Below the pieces are notes generated by a model. That model saw only the letters and a list, made by a program, of their open reading frames with translations. It ran no database searches and had not been told where the DNA came from. Shown one piece after another: positions 52,601-54,108 of a stretch of DNA of 54,108 nt; the first letter of the stretch is position 1; the number at the start of each line of letters is the position of its first letter. The translations under genes and the position numbers were made by a program. This DNA comes from an uncultured Schlesneria sp. (GTDB taxonomy: Bacteria > Planctomycetota > Planctomycetia > Planctomycetales > Planctomycetaceae): positions 1-54,108 of the forward strand of contig CAILLA010000092.1 in NCBI GenBank assembly GCA_903834925.1, read 5' to 3'.

Positions 52601-53138
52601 CCGGGAACATCAGTCGCTGGCCCGTCAGAGCCTGGCTCGGCTCGCTCACCGTTCGGAATCAGTCCCGGAGGGGGAAGCAATCCAAGCCCCCAGCGTCAAA
52701 TTTCACGCCTATTGGATGGTGCGTCCCGACCAAGAAGGAGGAACCGGATATCGCAAGCTACTGATCACGCGCGGCCCTGTCGCGCAAATGGCGCAGCGGA
52801 CGCTCAACTGGCCGCGTCCAACACCAGCAGATCATGAGCCCGCTCCAGTGCTGGATCGCGAGGCTTTCACATTTGACACATATGGCGATGATTGTCTCTG
52901 GGGCCGAGCTTTTGGGACGGTCGACTCGTTTGGCACGTTCAACGTGGCACGAAGGCAACTGACGATGAATGAGAAAGCCTACGACATCAGCGACTGTCCG
53001 ATCGATGTGGTCCTGCGTTTGCTCGCCAACCCACTGGGAACCGCTCACCTGCATCGCCCCAATCACCCCTTGAGCGGCGCGAAGGAAACCGCACGGGCCT
53101 TTGAGTGGCTATTGAAGGAACAACAAACTCTGCAGTAA
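49695..53138 (+). CDS. Secreted WD40-repeat protein
   Basis: About 1147 residues. Starts at 49668, 49695 and 49725 are possible; 49695 is chosen because GGAAAG precedes it, and 49725 would begin exactly at a signal peptide (FMMILAMTLKAAASAQ). An N-terminal 120-residue domain precedes WD40-type beta-propeller repeats (VAVSPDGRWIASGS, MAFSPDGQSLAAF, LAFSPDGKTLAVA, VAYSPDGRWLAS and, near the end, AYFSPDGRCLATASGDGTTLFWDL). A helical domain of about 200 residues follows, then a C-terminal region. WD40 proteins are scaffolds; in planctomycetes secreted ones are common and often lack kinase parts, as here. The EamA gene follows after 160 bp. Confidence 0.88.
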   Translation: MIRIAITGSKMTSFFKCSKWFFMMILAMTLKAAASAQSGERLVVSNSGNSGVGLWRIDFHPNQAVRTYEIYDDGTVTFVETGWIGNLIPVNLPNIRGRWTVRFKDENEGITEIITQIADGRLLVEHFNPAQTPLPRVDQIGIGERLDVNRPGQKSSPDAPTDLNSDISRRVNAVADLPQRAIDRYGDARLRHAAPVTSVAVSPDGRWIASGSLMGEQRIWNAETGALLHTLEEAYGNYVSLMAFSPDGQSLAAFKGRLICWDPATGQKKFHFEDYGFPLDLAFSPDGKTLAVAAMNTEDVVLYNTQTGQIRSKYSGHAKYATSVAYSPDGRWLASLDQAGTLFLRDLGTEKTTQYSGLHGKLSFSPDSNRLAINTGPTVTLYKLDDAGLVTPAERNLDHGLYVKTYLRTARFSADGERLSWGERVWDLATGKPCVEHNGMMNGPAEWFPNGDRLVSAGADGIVRVINAHSGETLLPAPEPKRVFNQLLSLQSRLDMPHNWPQLGHLQVALVGSHSGILAFVRSADQRITMVNTRSSREGEFERTVWPIGNIAKRIPFSGFQLGRNGSQIVTMVDNRLEVWSVTAGEGPRFVLHELTTYDMLQPEKPYQSMTQFEISPDGLEVAALIAENVIVRHEPDPDRKEAAQRQIFKVWSLGSGEETLSLTGPVRRVNDPTMGKFSFAHDSIWHNRPDGTRPKFLATGTTTLDDPDSEPNRRHFKLIPGTDGSGDFGTIKFFSPDDKWMLTERIGGDKFATERAVRDLTQPGCPILWHPEGDQFAVSPDGQWLACCESGWDKQQKKLMRVSGDPSTSEKLQKMIGGPDQSSTIVIRVASTGKQLISFSGHLGPIHSAYFSPDGRCLATASGDGTTLFWDLTTFEGKAPEPMTTDDAKQQVCDRFLAEDDPDPLRTFWRYVLDADLNADLQRRLADLLTSKSDPGLIVRRAIAVAEYRGLPDSVQQLKALADNPWISREHQSLARQSLARLAHRSESVPEGEAIQAPSVKFHAYWMVRPDQEGGTGYRKLLITRGPVAQMAQRTLNWPRPTPADHEPAPVLDREAFTFDTYGDDCLWGRAFGTVDSFGTFNVARRQLTMNEKAYDISDCPIDVVLRLLANPLGTAHLHRPNHPLSGAKETARAFEWLLKEQQTLQ

Positions 53139-53297
53139 GGGTACCCGGCGTAAAATCAAATGAAACAGGCGAGCCGAGCGGAGAGATTAATTTCGCTCCC
53201 GGCAGTTTCCTCCAGACGACTGCTGCACCGAATTCTACGCCGATTTGGAGATCAGGATTAAGGGCCTTGACGTTGTGTTTCCTCTGTGAGAATCGAA

Positions 53298-53732
53298 ATG
53301 ATTTCGACGAATGACTGGTTTACCTGGGCACTGCTCTCGGCATTTTTTGCGGCGATGACCGCCATCTTCGCCAAGGTTGGGCTGGAGGGTGTCGATTCGG
53401 ATTACGCGACGCTTGTACGCACATTCGTAATTTTCTGGATTCTGGCAATGTTTGTCGGAATCACACACAAATGGCGAACCCCCTTCAGCCTGACCCCACG
53501 GACCGTGCTTTTCCTTGTCCTGTCAGGAGTTGCTACCGGAGCATCCTGGGTATGTTACTTCCGAGCCCTCAAAGTGGGTGCTGCTTCCAAAGTTGCACCT
53601 GTCGATAAACTGAGTCTGGTTTTGGTGGCAATTTTCGCGACGATTTTCTTGGGCGAACGCCCAAACTTGCGAGAATGGCTCGGCATCGCAATGGTCGGAC
53701 TTGGCGTCATCATTCTTGGTTTCAAACGGTAA
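53298..53732 (+). CDS. Small EamA-family transporter
   Basis: 144 residues with four or five membrane helices, half the size of classical DMT transporters. Motifs: ALLSAFFAAMTAIFAKVGL, GASWVCYFRALKVGAASKVAPVDKLS and FLGERPNLREWLGIAMVGLGVIIL, typical of the single-EamA (about 140 residue) form that works as a dimer. The substrate is unknown; family members export amino acids or metabolites. ATG at 53298 gives the normal start; GTG at 53286 is possible. Confidence 0.88.
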   Translation: MISTNDWFTWALLSAFFAAMTAIFAKVGLEGVDSDYATLVRTFVIFWILAMFVGITHKWRTPFSLTPRTVLFLVLSGVATGASWVCYFRALKVGAASKVAPVDKLSLVLVAIFATIFLGERPNLREWLGIAMVGLGVIILGFKR

Positions 53733-53798
53733 CACCGAGGTTACAAATTCACGAATGAGAGACCATTCGCTGAATTTCCTAGATTTCGGTTCGAAATT

Positions 53799-53830
53799 CG
53801 TAGGGTGGGACAAGTCTTCGAAGTCCCACC
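53799..53830. repeat. REP-like palindrome, copy 3
   Basis: Matches 2544-2575 exactly over the 32-bp core, same GGTGGGAC/GTCCCACC stem. It follows the EamA gene by 66 bp and may end its transcription. Confidence 0.85.
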
Positions 53831-53845
53831 GCATCGATCAAAAAA

Positions 53846-53921
53846 AAGTTGGCAAAGTTGGACGAGTTCCGTCTTTCATAGGCTTTTCAACGTGTTTGAA
53901 GTTGGCCAACTTGACCAACGT
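53846..53921. repeat. 9-bp repeats as an inverted pair of tandem pairs
   Basis: AAGTTGGCA and AAGTTGGAC lie in tandem at 53846-53863. After 40 bp come GGCCAACTT and GACCAACGT at 53904-53921, the reverse orientation of the same unit. The design equals that of the element's iteron array (pair, about 47-bp spacer, inverted pair) with a different sequence. Confidence 0.7.
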
Positions 53922-54076
53922 CATTCGTTCTCGTTTTTTTCTTCGTCAGGGCACTGTTCCAACCGAGCCGTTTAAAATACCCTTTTTGTCTCCTTCGTTA
54001 ACTTCCTTAACTTCTGTTCAAAAATCTTCTCTTCGGTTCCGCCACAATACGGCCTTCGCCAAATTTGGTGTCACAG

Positions 54077-54106
54077 TTCGATCAAGTTCGATCGACTTCG
54101 ATCATT
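54077..54106 (+). repeat. 10-bp tandem repeat at the window edge
   Basis: TTCGATC begins at 54077, 54087 and 54097 with three variable bases after each. It may continue beyond the window. Confidence 0.7.
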
Positions 54107-54108
54107 CC

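Larger units (their letters stand above)
53733..54108. other. Right-end intergenic region with three repeats
   Basis: No gene is visible. It holds REP-like copy 3 (53799-53830), a 9-bp inverted pair cluster (53846-53921) and a 10-bp tandem repeat reaching the window edge (54077-54106). Confidence 0.6.

Overview
The window is chromosomal DNA of a planctomycete (Planctomycetota, probably order Planctomycetales; the genus cannot be fixed from sequence alone). The evidence is a set of gene families largely confined to that phylum: a DUF1549/DUF1553 protein next to a DUF1501 protein, a second DUF1501 protein, a CotH/PVC-type dehydrogenase/cytochrome c fusion, an ECF sigma factor overlapping a membrane Ser/Thr kinase, a DUF1580 protein, secreted WD40 and YHYH proteins, and many secreted alpha/beta hydrolases. 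Gene density is moderate. Gaps are often filled with hairpin-forming dispersed repeats.

Layout. 1-190: 65-bp tandem repeats. 355-2302: glycosyltransferase GT2 and DUF2334 deacetylase, convergent. 3151-9953: lipoprotein esterase, a caspase/gingipain-like (clan CD-like) secreted protein, an RpiB-like isomerase lacking the usual catalytic Cys, a decayed beta-helix pseudogene, a second lipoprotein hydrolase and a membrane glycerophosphodiesterase. 10057-20424: YHYH protein, three GT-B glycosyltransferases, a B-box zinc-finger protein, a Gly/Tyr-rich secreted protein, an RNB-family ribonuclease and a secreted hydrolase. 20721-21739: two tandem paralogous membrane proteins. 30203-21994 (minus strand): an apparent operon of ECF sigma factor, kinase, CotH/dehydrogenase/cytochrome c giant protein and CE15 glucuronoyl esterase. 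30524-41394: DUF1549/1553 plus DUF1501 pair, aldehyde dehydrogenase, second DUF1501, sodium:solute symporter and an SLBB-like envelope protein.

The most interesting region is 41620-49349, a 7.7-kb integrated element in the 3' end of a tRNA-Asn(GTT) gene. It is bounded by a perfect 23-bp direct repeat. It encodes a tyrosine integrase with all catalytic residues, a small HTH (excisionase-like) protein, a DUF1580 protein, three small unknown proteins, a DUF3987-like ATPase (probable replication protein) and a membrane-anchored cargo protein. Directly behind the ATPase gene lies an array of eleven 9-bp repeats (TACTCTGCC and variants) arranged as tandem pairs in opposite orientation around an AT-rich stretch, which looks like a replication origin or Rep-binding array. 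No capsid, terminase, relaxase or conjugation genes are visible, so it resembles a self-replicating satellite-type or minimal integrative element. Insertion displaced the original tRNA terminator to the far end, and the element supplies a replacement hairpin.

49695-53732: a secreted WD40 protein and a small EamA transporter. The right edge carries a REP-like palindrome, a second 9-bp repeat cluster with the same pair/inverted-pair design as the element's array but a different sequence, and a 10-bp tandem repeat at the end.
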